Origin: Oryza sativa Japonica Group
Taxonomy: Eukaryota > Streptophyta > Magnoliopsida > Poales > Poaceae
Length of the DNA stretch: 64,000 nucleotides
Assembly (NCBI RefSeq): GCF_034140825.1
Contig: NC_089038.1
Span: 22,801,501 to 22,865,500 of the forward strand
Reading direction: 5' to 3'
Part shown: in pieces, positions 32,812-45,104 of the stretch
Position numbering within the stretch: the stretch's first letter is position 1
Layout of the letters: each line of letters begins with the position of its first letter
The notes under the pieces: generated by a model
Seen by the model: the letters and a program-made list of their open reading frames with translations, nothing else
Told to the model about the DNA's origin: nothing
Databases searched by the model: none
Program-made: the position numbers and the translations under genes

Positions 32812-35800
32812 ATGGACCGAGGTGAGCCCTCGCTGAAGCCAGAATGGCTGGTGCGGGGGCATGGCGCAGTGGCTGCCACGAGCCTCTGGACTGGAACTTC
32901 TTCGCCGCGCGCTGGTGAGCTCGCTTTCAATGCTGACTTTCTATTGCATGACATATAATGGTTAGCATTGATTGTATACTGCTTGTGAGATTAGCGGCGG
33001 GTATGTTTTGTAGCATTGTATAATGTTGCGGTGGCTGTTGATTATTAAGTTAGGATGATTGGTGCGGTTCATAAGTTCATTTGTGCATTTTTTAAGTCCA
33101 TTCCTTTTGTGACTTATTGAGGAATTCCAGATTGTGGTTTTACCTTGTTCTTATGACAAAGGTCGTTGTTCAACTCTTCATATGCATTGTTGTGGCTGTT
33201 CGTCATGTTAAGTCTAATGTTTAGACCACAAAGTGCTTATTTAGTATGTTACATTAAACCTAGAGATTTTACTGTGTTACAAATGTATAGCAATTGTGGT
33301 AGGCAGTTAAAGAATCCTGTTGAGAGACATTACTTTAGATATCAACCTCATATTGGTGTCTATTAAACTACCTCAGTTCATGTAACAAATTAACTGCAGT
33401 AACTGTTTATGAGTATGAGATTCTTTTATATGGAAATTATTTCTGTTATTGGGGCCTTTTAGTTAAAACTCAAAATATTTTATTGCCTGTTGTAACTTGG
33501 GCTTTATTGGGCAATCATCATGTAAGCATGATGATGTATATTCTTCCTGTTGATTGCTCAATGTTATTGCTCGCCTTCAGTGTTTAGGAAATTTGCTGTT
33601 TCCAGTTATTGTTGTTTTAATGCCTTCCTAATTGGTTTAACACAAGGCTGCATGATTGAGCTTATCATTTGTGTGCATATGCTTGAATCAACTACTAGGG
33701 AAATTGCTTTTCATTTTGCGGTTTGCTGTGTATTGTTCTAATAAGCTGTCTCTTGCATGCTTAGATGATCAAGGTAGGAGCATTTCATCAAGAAACCAAT
33801 CATCAGGTCGTGACCGTGAACGGAGCTCACAACAGTCCATCTCACGGAGGAGTTCTGGCTCAATTGGACCTAGACGGCATGACCGGGATGGTACAGCAAA
33901 GTCAAGAGGCTATGCCAGTTTTGGAAGGAGCAACCGGGACAGGGGGGGTGAGAAGGACTCTGAATCCCGTAATTGGGAGAGTAGGTTGGGTCCACCTGAT
34001 GATCCCTTGTATGATGGCTTCAAGCCATTCAGCTCATGCAGACCTGAAAGGGACAGGCTTAATCATACTCGTTTGAAGGTAGATACATTGAATCAGGCGG
34101 TAGGAGAAAGTTTAGACAATGGTGTTCGTAGTGTATCAAGAAAGGTTTCTGGTGGTGTCTCCTTTGAGCGAGAATTTCCACACCTTGGTTCTGACGACAA
34201 GAATGGAAAGCAAGATGTAGGTAGAGTTCCATCTCCTGGAATTAGCACCCCGATTCAGAGTATGCCTTTGGGCACTGCACTTGATGGGCGGAGTTCAGTG
34301 CTAGCAGAAGTTCCTGTACTTAGTGGACCAACCAACTGCCCTGTTCCATCTTCTTTGTTACGCACTGGTTCCAGTAAGCAGATGGAAGTGCCAAACTGCG
34401 GGACTGCATTAAGTATGGCTGAAACAGTGATGCAAGCTCCGTTAAAAATCTCGACAACACCCCAGGTAGTTTAATATTTAAGATATCCGTGTTTCCCCTT
34501 TGATGTATCCACTGCATTCACTTTATTGAACTAGTGCTCTGTGTTCCATCTCTTTTTTACCCAGTTATCGATCGATACTCATAAGATTGAAGAAAGAACT
34601 ATGAAGCAGTGCATCCTAAGACCTCGGACACCTTCTTCGAACAAAATTTCTGTACGTCTCTTATAAGTTTCATGCCTCTGTTGCAATACTAATGATTTCG
34701 TTTTGTTTCTCTCTATTTACCATTATCATTAATGTGTTTAGATTATGATTGCTCACTTCAATCTTGTTTATCAAGTGATTTAAGCATTTAGCCTTTGAAA
34801 ACAGCTAAAGCGTTAAAGTTTCTTGTATTTAGTACTTCCTTGATTGCTTCAACGTACTGTTTGGATCCCTTGTGATAATGCTTCTGTATACTTGTCACAT
34901 CCTTTTTGCTTATCCACCAAAACTTATCTGCTTCAGGAACCAGCCCTTACCTGTCCCTATAATATATTTTATGCTATTTGTCATCATTTTTAAAACTATA
35001 GAACTCTCACAGGATAAAATCTCCACATTCAGGAAAAGAAAAACAATCACTAGAGCTTTATGTGAGTCTAAACTATAACATGCAGATTTATCTTACTTCA
35101 GTATTTGGATATTATGTTTACTTTCTTAATTTTTGATTTATTGTGATTGGAGGTATCAAAGCTATATCCTTAAACACAATTGTATATAGTTTTGTACGCT
35201 GTGTAGCCAGTGAGCATATATTTTTCTACTTTTTGATAGCTAACCAATTGAAAGCGCCTTTTTCATGGATTGGAACCACATGAATGAAGCCTTACTACAA
35301 TTGATAAAGGTTCCAATGAAGATTCCAGCGCATTGCAACTGACCCTTTCTATATTACTTGATCTGTGCTGGATCATCTGGATGCATTTAATAAAATATCT
35401 TAGAGCTCGGTCACATCTTTTGTGTTTTTGTGGGATCCTATACTAATCTCTTCTCCCAGATGCAGTTCCTTTTTGAACTTATAGCAAATGCTGTACTCTG
35501 GCAGTATTTTTTTTTTCACTTATTTATGGAGTCATGTTCTCTTGTGGTGATTCTCTTGTGGTGAACTAGTGACATATTGGTTTGTGCTAATTCATTCAAA
35601 ATGCTTTACAGGTATCAAGTTCTTCAGATAAGTTAAAATCCAAAGGTGCAAGAGCTGGAGATTCTAATGGCCCTGTCAAGGGTACAATGCAACTGCCATT
35701 ACAGCTTTCTGGCAGCTTTATTCGCGCTCCAGTAAAACATGAGCTTGTAAAGCCAACTCAATCAGGAAGCTTTCAAGTCCTTAGCCGTGAGCAGAATGGT

Positions 35801-37369
35801 ACTGTAAATACTGCCAAAGAAAGTACTAGCAATCCTGCGAGCCCTGTTCTAGGCCGATCATATTCAGTAGAACCACTGAGAAAGCCTATTGTAAACCAAA
35901 AGCTAAAGGGTGTTGCTAATGGTCTCCCTTTACAACTGCAAGGATCATTTGGTGAGAGAAAATCAAGTGCGAAAGATAAGCATAAATTCTTTGAGTTGCT
36001 GCGCAGCAAATCATTGAATGGTTCGTGCACTTCTACTGTGTCTTCATCTACATTGCTTGATGAGCAAAACAACTCTTGTCTTGAATTGTTTGATTCTGGA
36101 GTCAAATGTATGGAACATGGAAGTAGTTCTTGTGAGGAAGCAAATTCTTGTGAGGGATCTCAGCAGCACCTTTCTGACAATGAGGAAATCAATCCACCAT
36201 GGGAACCACATGATGTTTTTGATGAAGGAATGCAAGAGGTTCTGTCTGACAACAGGGATTTTAACTCTTCATCAGAAATTGCTGACACACAAGATGTATA
36301 TATGAAGCCCCATACAAATAATGCTGGTTCCTCTCCGTCCATCATACCTGCAGAAATTTATGATGGCTCCATGGGGTCCAACTGTAGTGATGATGAAACT
36401 GTTATGTTGTTTGAACCCATTGGAACAGGGGAAGAGGAATCCTATCCTGCTCAAGACAGACCTAGTCCAGAGGAGATGGCTTTCTTGGTTTCTCTTGGCT
36501 GGAAAGAGGATGAAATAGTTCCACCTCTGAAACAGGAAGAAATTGCTGATTGTGTAAGTGTTTCTTATGTTTTGCTAATTTCAGCAATAATTTTTTATTC
36601 TCTTCCCATACACAATTTACATGTTTAGGGGCTTAACTTTTTAAAAACATTTTCACTAATATTCATAGTTGACCCAGCACTTAAATTGACCCCATTCATT
36701 CAGCTTCATAAAAAAAATCTAGTTGAAGATTCCCATTCTGGTATTCACTTTGTAGTCTTACATGGGTGGTCTAATGGGATGGCTTGCCATGTCAGCAAAA
36801 TGGATTGATAGTGTGGCCTGCTAAGCAAGTGTTGGGCACCATCATCATTGTACTGCAGATGAGGCTTGCTAAATCACCAAAACATAGGGTTTAGTTAATG
36901 CTGAAATGGAAATCCAGTGAGCGCTGACAAAATAGCTACACTGGAAACCCTGTTGAAGTTTCTGGACCAATGGTCCTCTCTTACAACCATACTTATACAT
37001 CACATTTGGTAGTGCATACCTCTTTTGAGAGTCTAAAAACCAAAAGGAGCTAAAATGACTCCTACCGATGTTTAAATACCTTAGAAACAAGATATGTAAT
37101 GCAGGAGAGATGTGATGTTTAATGATGGCAAACAATGAAATGGTCATTCATGTGCAAGTCCCCTATATTATGCAACAAGATTGAAAAAAAATGTAGACCT
37201 TATAAAAAGAAACAAAGGGGGCATTATTTTAGTATACCTTCAATCTCTGTTATGCACACTGGTAAATTTCATGCTTGTCAATCATTTTCTCATGACATAA
37301 TGTCCCACTGTTTTGTAGTTACGTCACAATGTGAGGCTGCAGCAGAAGCTTGAGGAGTGTAGGGGTTAA
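32812..37369 (+). CDS. Uncharacterised Ser/Arg-rich protein (5 exons, 627 aa)
   Basis: I do not recognise a named function. Exons: 32812-32914, 33765-34465, 34565-34651, 35612-36553, 37319-37369; all GT-AG and in phase. The protein starts MDRGEPSLKPEWLVRG. It then has a Ser/Arg-rich stretch (SISSRNQSSGRDRERSS, RRSSGSIGPRRHDRD) and the block DPLYDGFKPFSSCRPERDRL. A Ser-rich middle follows, with LPLQLSGSF and LPLQLQGSF repeats and KFFELLRSKSL. The C-terminal acidic part ends with PSPEEMAFLVSLGWKEDE and a short helical LRHNVRLQQKLEECRG. The start and the last block look like a conserved plant family of putative nuclear proteins. The Ser/Arg content hints at an RNA-linked or nuclear role; this is inference only. 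Confidence 0.82.
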
Positions 37370-39449
37370 TGCAGTAACGCCAGAATTTTACCGAGCAACA
37401 TGACGGGGGATCTCATCGTGCTGATAACCTGTGGATGTGAAGCTGTATCTTGATGGTTTTCGGCAACCACTTCAGCCGTCAGTATGACTGTCTAGCTTAA
37501 CAAATTGAGTTTTTTTGTTGATGTTTCAGCGATGTGGGGATGTTTCATGAGTAGAAAATTTTCCCTGCTGAAAAGAGGTTTTAAGGTTTTCTCCCTCATT
37601 TTCCCAGAAGGAATACTAAATGAAATTCTGTCTGGTGTTGGAGGCACATAGGTGTGCGGTGCTCTGAAAGAATAGGTTTTCTTTTTACTACTCATGCTTG
37701 TCCTTGTTTCAGAAATCAGAAATGAAAGGAAAAGAATACTGGGTCTTAACATGAAAGTTGCATAGGGTTTTCTTGGTATACTCAAAGTTTGCATTACTTC
37801 ATTAAATTTGCTCGTTTGGCCCAGTGCGGAGTTGATTTGTTGGGAGCCCCTGATGTTCACATTTTACGCTGGGTGTGTTTAGTTCACATCAAAATTGGAA
37901 GTTCGGTTGAAATTGGAACGATGTGATGAAAAAGTTGGAAATTTATGTGTAGGAAAATTTTGATGTGATGAAAAAGTTGGTAGTACGAAGAAAAAGTTTA
38001 GAACTATACAAGGCCGCTGTAGAACGAAAGCTCTCCTGGGAAAAAATATCCCGATGAGCTTCTGCTACTATTGATGGCCCAGATTGCGCAGTTGCTATTT
38101 TGCAATTCCAAGTACACTGGTTCTCAATTCCTCGAGATTATCCTATTTCTCCTCCAATATAAATATATAAATCTTTCGATAACCGTAAGTGTCTGTCTTA
38201 TGTCGAGTTCAAACTTTTTTTTTATCACCAAAGCATACACGTTACTTTCAGGTATCCACAAATTATTATGTCTTCTAAATGACAATTCGTGTTATCCAGT
38301 AGTGTGTTATAAGATTCTATGATGACTTAGAATCTTACATCATATGTTGAGCACCTGTCCACTTCGATGGGACCCTACAAGATGGACGGCAGTGATCCAT
38401 TGATATATGCTTAGGGGCCATTGATAACGTGATTTGCTGGTAAAACGTACCTTTCTCACCTTATACACCTTTTGGCGACTAAAATAAAGAGAAGCACATC
38501 AGGTTGCTCACCCAACAAACACAAGCCTCATATCTCATACTAAGATGTCTAAGTATTAGACAGTTCTACTTGCCCATCCATTTCGAGGACGACAAATTTG
38601 TCTCTCTCTTGTGAAATACCTGGCGCCTATTCCTTTTGGGATCTGACGATATAGGTTTAAACATATAGAGTATCAAATATTTTTCATCTCTGTCGGTCAA
38701 AGTTAAATGTTGGATTCTCTCGGAAGTTAATAGGCGGAAACAAATGTGTACCTATTACACACACAAAAAAAACAAAACAAAACAAGAGAGTTCCTTATCA
38801 GAGTTTCTTGCAAGGGAATCAAGCTCGTTCACTACTTGGAAGAGAACATGGACAGGGGCCTAATTCTAAAGGTGACAGGTTGCTCACCAACTCAGGCAAC
38901 CTCTCTCCATGTTGGCTACCTAGCTCACCTGGTCTTTGGCTTTCAAAAGTTAGAATCCGAGTCCAGTAGGAGTCTGCCATACCCATCTTCTAGAAAGTAT
39001 TTAGAAGCAAAGCTTCCAGGAAGGTCCTAAAATTTAACTAACTCGCCAAAATCCCAACCATTTCGACCTAAAAGTGTACCTCCAAATTTTTGGGCCATAG
39101 TGACACAAAAAGTATACAATCTTACAAAGTACAAACCAAACAAGCACCAAGGGGAAGCTTAGTCAAGTGCAAAAAGTTGCCGCCTCAAATTAGGTACCAA
39201 TATATACATCCCATCCTACCTAGCTTCCACCTCAGCTCAGTCAGCTGTGTCTCCATTTCTTTTCTCCCATTAGTTTCTTCTCAAATTGCCTTGGTTTGCG
39301 TGTATCAGTGTATGGTCATAGAGCAAACCTAACTATAACTACCAAATCATAATTATATTTGGTCACAAATATATATATCTATAGCCTTTGTCCAATAGAA
39401 GGATTGAGCATTTGCTTTCCCGTGTCATCTTTGTGAAGCAAAGCGATCG
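37370..39449. other. Intergenic
   Basis: 3' region of the preceding gene, one MITE (37871-38014) and AT-rich spacer. A TATATA motif at 39201 may serve the protease gene at 39450. I see no gene here; short frames at 38.7-39.3 kb have no family features. Confidence 0.5.
37871..38014. mobile_element. Short MITE, about 144 bp
   Basis: Inverse of the family at 25889-26037: begins GGGTGTGTTTAGTTCACA, ends TTTAGAACTATACAAGGCC. Confidence 0.65.
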
Positions 39450-40814
39450 ATGGAGGCGCGAGTGCTTGTGTTGGTGACCATGGCGATCGCCGCCGCGTGC
39501 TGGGCCACCGGCGGCGTGGCCGCGGCGGCGACGGCGGCGACGACGACGACGACGTCCCGCCTCAAGGGCCTGCGCGTGCACCTGACGCACGTGGACGCGC
39601 ACGGCAACTACTCGAGGCACCAGCTGCTGCGGCGGGCGGCGCGGCGGAGCCACCACCGCATGTCGAGGCTGGTCGCGCGGGCCACCGGCGTGCCGATGAC
39701 GTCGAGCAAGGCGGCCGGCGGCGGGGACCTGCAGGTGCCGGTGCACGCCGGGAACGGCGAGTTCCTGATGGACGTGTCCATCGGCACGCCGGCGCTGGCC
39801 TACTCCGCCATCGTGGACACCGGCAGCGACCTCGTGTGGACGCAGTGCAAGCCGTGCGTGGACTGCTTCAAGCAGTCGACGCCGGTGTTCGACCCGTCGT
39901 CGTCGTCCACCTACGCCACCGTGCCGTGCTCCAGCGCCTCCTGCAGCGACCTCCCCACCTCGAAGTGCACGTCGGCGTCCAAGTGCGGCTACACCTACAC
40001 CTACGGCGACTCCTCGTCGACGCAGGGCGTCCTCGCCACGGAGACGTTCACGCTGGCCAAGTCGAAGCTCCCGGGCGTCGTCTTCGGCTGCGGCGACACC
40101 AACGAGGGCGACGGGTTCTCCCAGGGCGCCGGGCTCGTCGGCCTCGGCCGCGGCCCGCTCTCGCTGGTGTCCCAGCTCGGCCTGGACAAGTTCTCCTACT
40201 GCCTCACCTCCCTCGACGACACCAACAACAGCCCGCTCCTCCTCGGCTCCCTCGCCGGCATCTCCGAGGCCTCCGCCGCCGCGTCGTCGGTGCAAACCAC
40301 GCCTCTGATCAAGAACCCGAGCCAGCCATCCTTCTACTACGTGTCCCTCAAGGCCATCACCGTCGGGTCGACGCGGATCAGCCTCCCGAGCTCGGCGTTC
40401 GCCGTCCAGGACGACGGCACGGGCGGCGTCATCGTGGACTCCGGCACGTCGATCACCTACCTGGAGGTGCAGGGGTACCGCGCCCTGAAGAAGGCGTTCG
40501 CGGCGCAGATGGCGCTGCCGGCGGCGGACGGGTCGGGCGTCGGGCTCGACCTGTGCTTCCGGGCGCCGGCCAAGGGCGTGGACCAGGTGGAGGTGCCGAG
40601 GCTGGTGTTCCACTTCGACGGCGGCGCCGACCTGGACCTGCCGGCGGAGAACTACATGGTGCTCGACGGCGGCTCCGGCGCGCTGTGCCTCACGGTGATG
40701 GGCTCCCGGGGGCTCTCCATCATCGGCAACTTCCAGCAGCAGAATTTCCAGTTCGTGTACGACGTCGGCCACGACACGCTCTCCTTCGCGCCCGTGCAGT
40801 GCAACAAGTTGTGA
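39450..40814 (+). CDS. Nepenthesin-type aspartic protease (single exon, 454 aa)
   Basis: A1-family plant aspartic protease, probably secreted. The N-terminus has a hydrophobic signal-peptide-like segment (MEARVLVLVTMAIAAACWAT). A propeptide follows (LRVHLTHVDAHGNYSRHQLL), then the mature enzyme. Catalytic motifs are intact: IVDTGSDLVWTQC (D123) and IVDSGTSITYLE (D330). The cysteine-rich nepenthesin insert follows the first motif (CKPCVDCFKQ ... CSSASCSDL ... KCGYTYTYGD). FGCG, GLGRGPLSLVSQL and the C-terminal IIGNFQQQNFQFVYD are conserved. No plant-specific saposin insert is present, as expected for this class. It is related to the protease at 45105. Confidence 0.93.
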   Translation: MEARVLVLVTMAIAAACWATGGVAAAATAATTTTTSRLKGLRVHLTHVDAHGNYSRHQLLRRAARRSHHRMSRLVARATGVPMTSSKAAGGGDLQVPVHAGNGEFLMDVSIGTPALAYSAIVDTGSDLVWTQCKPCVDCFKQSTPVFDPSSSSTYATVPCSSASCSDLPTSKCTSASKCGYTYTYGDSSSTQGVLATETFTLAKSKLPGVVFGCGDTNEGDGFSQGAGLVGLGRGPLSLVSQLGLDKFSYCLTSLDDTNNSPLLLGSLAGISEASAAASSVQTTPLIKNPSQPSFYYVSLKAITVGSTRISLPSSAFAVQDDGTGGVIVDSGTSITYLEVQGYRALKKAFAAQMALPAADGSGVGLDLCFRAPAKGVDQVEVPRLVFHFDGGADLDLPAENYMVLDGGSGALCLTVMGSRGLSIIGNFQQQNFQFVYDVGHDTLSFAPVQCNKL

Positions 40815-42814
40815 CGCTCGCCCGTGCCCGCGTAGGCGTACGTGCTCCGTGTTACGTGAGTCGTGATGTATACGCGTACTTGTGTATGTACGATGCACTT
40901 TGTACTAGTAGTACTCATCTAACAGGACGGATAGACGAATATGCGTTCAACACCGATCGATCATCGATGTAATTATTATCGAATTGTTCATTTGTTTGGT
41001 ATGGTTCGGGAACTACTACGTTCTGGCCTTCTGGGAAGCATTGGTTATTGGGGGAAAAAATAGCAAGAGAACTCGTTTCTCATTTTCAGTATCTCTGCCT
41101 TTTCTTGGCATGCCTGCATTGTATCAGTGCTGCTCAGGGTTTTGAAGGACTCTCACCATTTCCGTGGTTCTCAGAACTAACACGAGACGGTCGACCACTA
41201 CCCACAGCCCCACAAATATGACACGGAAGAGTTTGAAATTCATCGTTGAACCGTAATACTGGGTATAATCTGTTCTTCAACCTACAAAACGGGGTTACGT
41301 TTGGTTAAGGCAGTATTACTCCCGATTTTGGTTGATATGACGGTCGAGTCAGCATAAGACCAACATATCAGGGCATTTCAATCTTAAAAAAAGATATTGG
41401 TGGACCTCATGTCAGTGACACAAACTCTCCTCCATCTCCCTCTGTTTCGAGCGACAGCGGGTGTGGCGAGTGGCTTGCTCGAGAGCATGCAACAGGTGAA
41501 GCGGGAGAGCCACGCCTTGTTGGGGTCCGCCTTGTCGGGCTTATTCGCGAGGTAGATGGAGAGTTAGCAGTCGCCGGACTTGGCCCCTTTCGCGCCACCA
41601 TCGCCAAACCAGCCGCGGAGCGCATGGAGGTGGAGTTGGACAGACCCCGACGGTGGGAGGGACTCCATGGGCGTGGACAGCGGGAGCGGGTGGTCATCAG
41701 CAATGAGGTAGAACGATGCCGGTTGCGACAACGATTATGACAACGTATGGAGGAGCACTGCAGGGCGATGTGGAGGCCGAGAACGTAGAGTCGGCTCACG
41801 AAGAGATGCGCACCATCTCCTACAAGGCGTGGGCCCGCTTTTTGCCCCCGAAGCTTGTTGATTTAGGAAATGGCGTCACCGAGCAACGACGCCTTGTCCA
41901 TCTTGAACATGTTGGGCACCACAACACGACAACTTCTTTGGTGAGGGAGCTCGAGGAGGGATGATGGATGGCCCGGAGGGAGAGGGGAGAAGGAGGCGTC
42001 ATCCCGTTGATGTCCAGGATGGAGAGGAGTGGAACACACTGACATATGGGTTTCACTATTTTTTTTATCTTTTATTTGACTGACATGTGGCCCCACATTT
42101 TTGTTTTAATTGTTATATTTTGCATCCAGTATCACATCATCGCCATATAGGATGAGGACCAAGTCAAACCAACCAACCATTCAAGCCTTTGAACTCGTAT
42201 CAAGTTAAGGGATCTAAAATGAACTTATTTCCATATGACACTAACCATTCGTCCATCCCCGCACGAGGCCGCCGTGTGGGCTATTGGTACCTAGTAGCCC
42301 ATTCTCGAGGCCCATAGAACTCTCTCGAGCAGCGGCCTCGCGGGACGCTTACGCATTGGCGTCTCGCCTTTGCGGCCGGCCCAGCATCCGCACCGGACAA
42401 AAAAAAAAGCCGCTACCACCGCGCATCACGCATCTCCCGTCCTATGTGGCGGTGTAGCCGTGTGTAACGTGAGGCGGACCGCAACGACGTCTTTGGTTTG
42501 GAGGAGAGAGTAGGGGGGGGGCAGAATTGCTAATTAGCATGTACGCGCCATCTACTTAACTCGTGCGCATTTTTTGCGCATAGCTCCGCATGAGGCCCAC
42601 GCCCTTATGCGCAGCCCATCAGTTTTCCTTGCGCGTGGCAACAGTCATTCCCTTTTCTTTTTCGGGTCGCGAAGCCGCCGTATGTGCACAGAAATCAGGA
42701 GAAAAAACGTGATTAGCTGAGCTTTACGTGATTATATCTGATAATCATGGTCAATCAAGATATATTTCTTTTTTTTTTCACACAACATTGTTTTCCTTTT
42801 TTTACTAAAGATTT
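40815..42814. other. Intergenic with a possible Mutator-like remnant
   Basis: At 42190-42229 the minus strand reads GGAAATAAGTTCATTTTAGA followed by TCCCTTAAC, close to the outer end of the Pack-MULE at 2988. GC-rich non-genic sequence at about 41390-42030 has the same look as Pack-MULE interiors. I found no matching left end or target duplication, so at most it is a truncated element. Frames at 41407-41799 (-) and 41716-41964 (+) show no recognisable domain. Confidence 0.35.
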
Positions 42815-43215
42815 GAAACCTACCAACTTGAATTTTAAAAACTTTCAACTACAAATTTAAATTTTTAAGTCAATTTGAAAACATTCAAGTCAGATTTTGA
42901 AAACTTTCAAGTCGGATTTTGAAAATTTTTAACTCAAAATTTAAAACTTTCAACTCGAAATTTGATTTTTTTTAAGTCAATGTTTGAAAACTTTTCATCC
43001 CAAACTTGAAAAACTTTCAATTCAGATTTGAAAACTTTCAACCCAGATTGAAAACCTTTCAACTCAGATTTAAAAACTTTCAACTCAAATTTGAAAACTT
43101 TCTAATCAAAATTAAAAATTTTCAACTCAAAATAGAAAACTTTCAACACAAAATTTAAAAACTTTCAAGTCAAGATTTGAAAACTTTTAAGTCAAAATTA
43201 AGAACTTTCAATTCT
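42815..43215. repeat. Degenerate tandem array, unit about 20-22 bp
   Basis: About 18 imperfect copies of a unit like GAAAACTTTCAACTCAAATT occur in a row, with variants AAGTC, AATTC and AACCC in the third position block. The array is decayed and without coding capacity. Confidence 0.7.
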
Positions 43216-43486
43216 ACATTTGTAAAGAGGCGTGCGAAAGATTGAAAAAAATTTGGAAAGAAACAACCCAAAAAAAAAAGGAAAAAAAAAGCTCGGACAT
43301 GGAGTCACGGTCCGCGTGGCTCGAGTCGTACAGCCTCTCTCGCGGCCTCGCGGGTGATGGATAACACGGAAATAAGAGAAACTTTTTTTTGGGGGGAATA
43401 ACTAGAGAAACTTGCTCGGTACTAATCGGTACAGTACGTTGGGCGTCTCCTGCTAGTGCTACCGTTGAGCTTCTACCCCTACAAAA

Positions 43487-43830
43487 CCCCGTTTAGTTCC
43501 TTAAAAAAATTTTCCCTCAAACATCACATCAAATTTTTGAATACAAGCATGAAGCATTAAATATATATCAATAAAAAAAAGCTAATTGCATAGTTAGGGA
43601 GGAAATCACGAGACGAATCTTTTGAGCCTAATTAGTTCATGATTAGCCATAAGTGCGATAATAACCCACATGTGCTAATGACGGATTAATTATGCTCAAA
43701 AAATTCGTCTCGCGGTTTCCATACAAGTTATGAAATTATTTTTTTTATTCATGTTTGAAAAGCCCTTCTGACATCCGATCAAACATACGATGTGACACCC
43801 AAAAATTCTCTTTTCGCGAACTAAACAGGT
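43487..43830. mobile_element. MITE (TGTTTAGTT family), 344 bp
   Basis: Full-length member of the family at 10411-11098: CCCCGTTTAGTTCC at the left, GAACTAAACAGG at the right, internal GAGACGAATCTTTTGAGCC and AAATTCGTCTCGCGGTTTCC. Confidence 0.75.
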
Positions 43831-43981
43831 AAAAAAAAAAAGAGGAACACGGCTAACATAATTCTCTCCAGCACTCAGAATATCGTTGTGCATCACGTAA
43901 AGTCGGTAACTGTATTCCATCGATGAAAGGGAATAGAATGCTGCTCCTGATCGCTGGTATACCACGACATAAACTTATTTC

Positions 43982-44840
43982 CTTTTTTTTTTTGACCGTG
44001 AAAGTGCATTTCATTCAGAAGATGATCTAGCTAAATCGCTAGACACCAGATGAGTTACAAACTCTGGAAAGTTATCAAACCAGATCAAACGACTATTAGG
44101 TTCCAGGGAAGCTCCAAAATTAGCCAAAACATGGGCAACACCATTACAATTTCTAGGACAAAACTGGACCCTAACATCTTTGTAACTAGATAGCAACAAA
44201 CTTTTGATAGCTTTAAAAATGACAGCATTAACACCATTATTCTCCTGAAGATCATTTAGACCAGAAACTAGATTGAGAGCATCTGATTCAATAATTAGAC
44301 TTTCAATACCCAAGTATGTAGTTAAAAATATTGTTCTCTCTGCAGCACATGCCTCAGAATGTAAAGCATCCTGTAGATTTCCCAAATTTCCAGCTGCAGC
44401 CATCAAAATGTTTCCTAGTTCATCACGTAGCACACACCCCCATCCTCCATTTCTTGTATTTGGATCAAAAGCACCATCTATATTTGCTTTCAAGAAACCA
44501 TTGTCAGGTTTACTCCAAGATTCACATTTGACTTTCTTATGCCATAGTTCATTTCTCTTAGCTAGACAATTAAAATCCCCTAGGGTAAGATAAATTGCAT
44601 TCATGATACTTTGTGCTTGTACTTGACCTTGTCCCGAATTTACTCTATTTCTTTCATCCCACCATTTCCAAAGTAAAGCAATTATCTTCAGTTGTTTGTC
44701 ATGAGGAAAATTCCAAATCTCCTCCAACACCTCTTTGGGTGAACCGCACAACATTAGTTTTAATCTTTCTTGCTCAAGATCTATTTGACGCCAACATTTT
44801 CGAACAACTTCTAACACCGTACCCCAAAAAAAAAAAAAGC
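43982..44840 (-). mobile_element. LINE 3' remnant with RNase H domain
   Basis: The minus-strand frame 44961-44011 encodes a LINE-type C-terminal end: VLEEIWNFPHDKQLKIIALLWKWWDERN, then the RVT_3-type RNase H block FLKANIDGAFDPNTRNGGWG with CVLRDELGNILMA and IESLIIESDALNLV. A T-run at 43981-43992 is the poly-A end. The 5' limit is near 44820-44840 at an A-run, after which the frame continues by chance. Reverse transcriptase is missing. I could not identify a target duplication, so limits are approximate. A stand-alone host RNase H-like gene is less likely, because the start lacks a natural N-terminus. Confidence 0.7.
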
Positions 44841-45104
44841 ACACCGTGCAAAGAACACAAGGACGCCAAGCCATATGCCCATCTGCTGCTGCTACTCTCA
44901 ACCAGTTCTTCTTTCCTATACCACCACCACCTTTCTGTGCTCCCAAAACCATCCGCAACAACTCGTATTTATAGAGGTCATCCTCGTTTACTTAGCCCAT
45001 TTCATACGTCCGTCCAAGCGACACCCGCCCACATGCGTAACGCCGGCAGTTGAACCAGTTCGCGGTCACCCCCACTGGCCAGTGGGCACTGCCACGCCGC
45101 GACG

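Noticed and set aside
39363-40898. 511-codon minus-strand frame opposite the protease gene
   Set aside because: Antisense shadow of a GC-rich single-exon gene.
42815-43215. CRISPR-like array
   Set aside because: Units are contiguous and decayed without spacers, and the DNA is plant nuclear.
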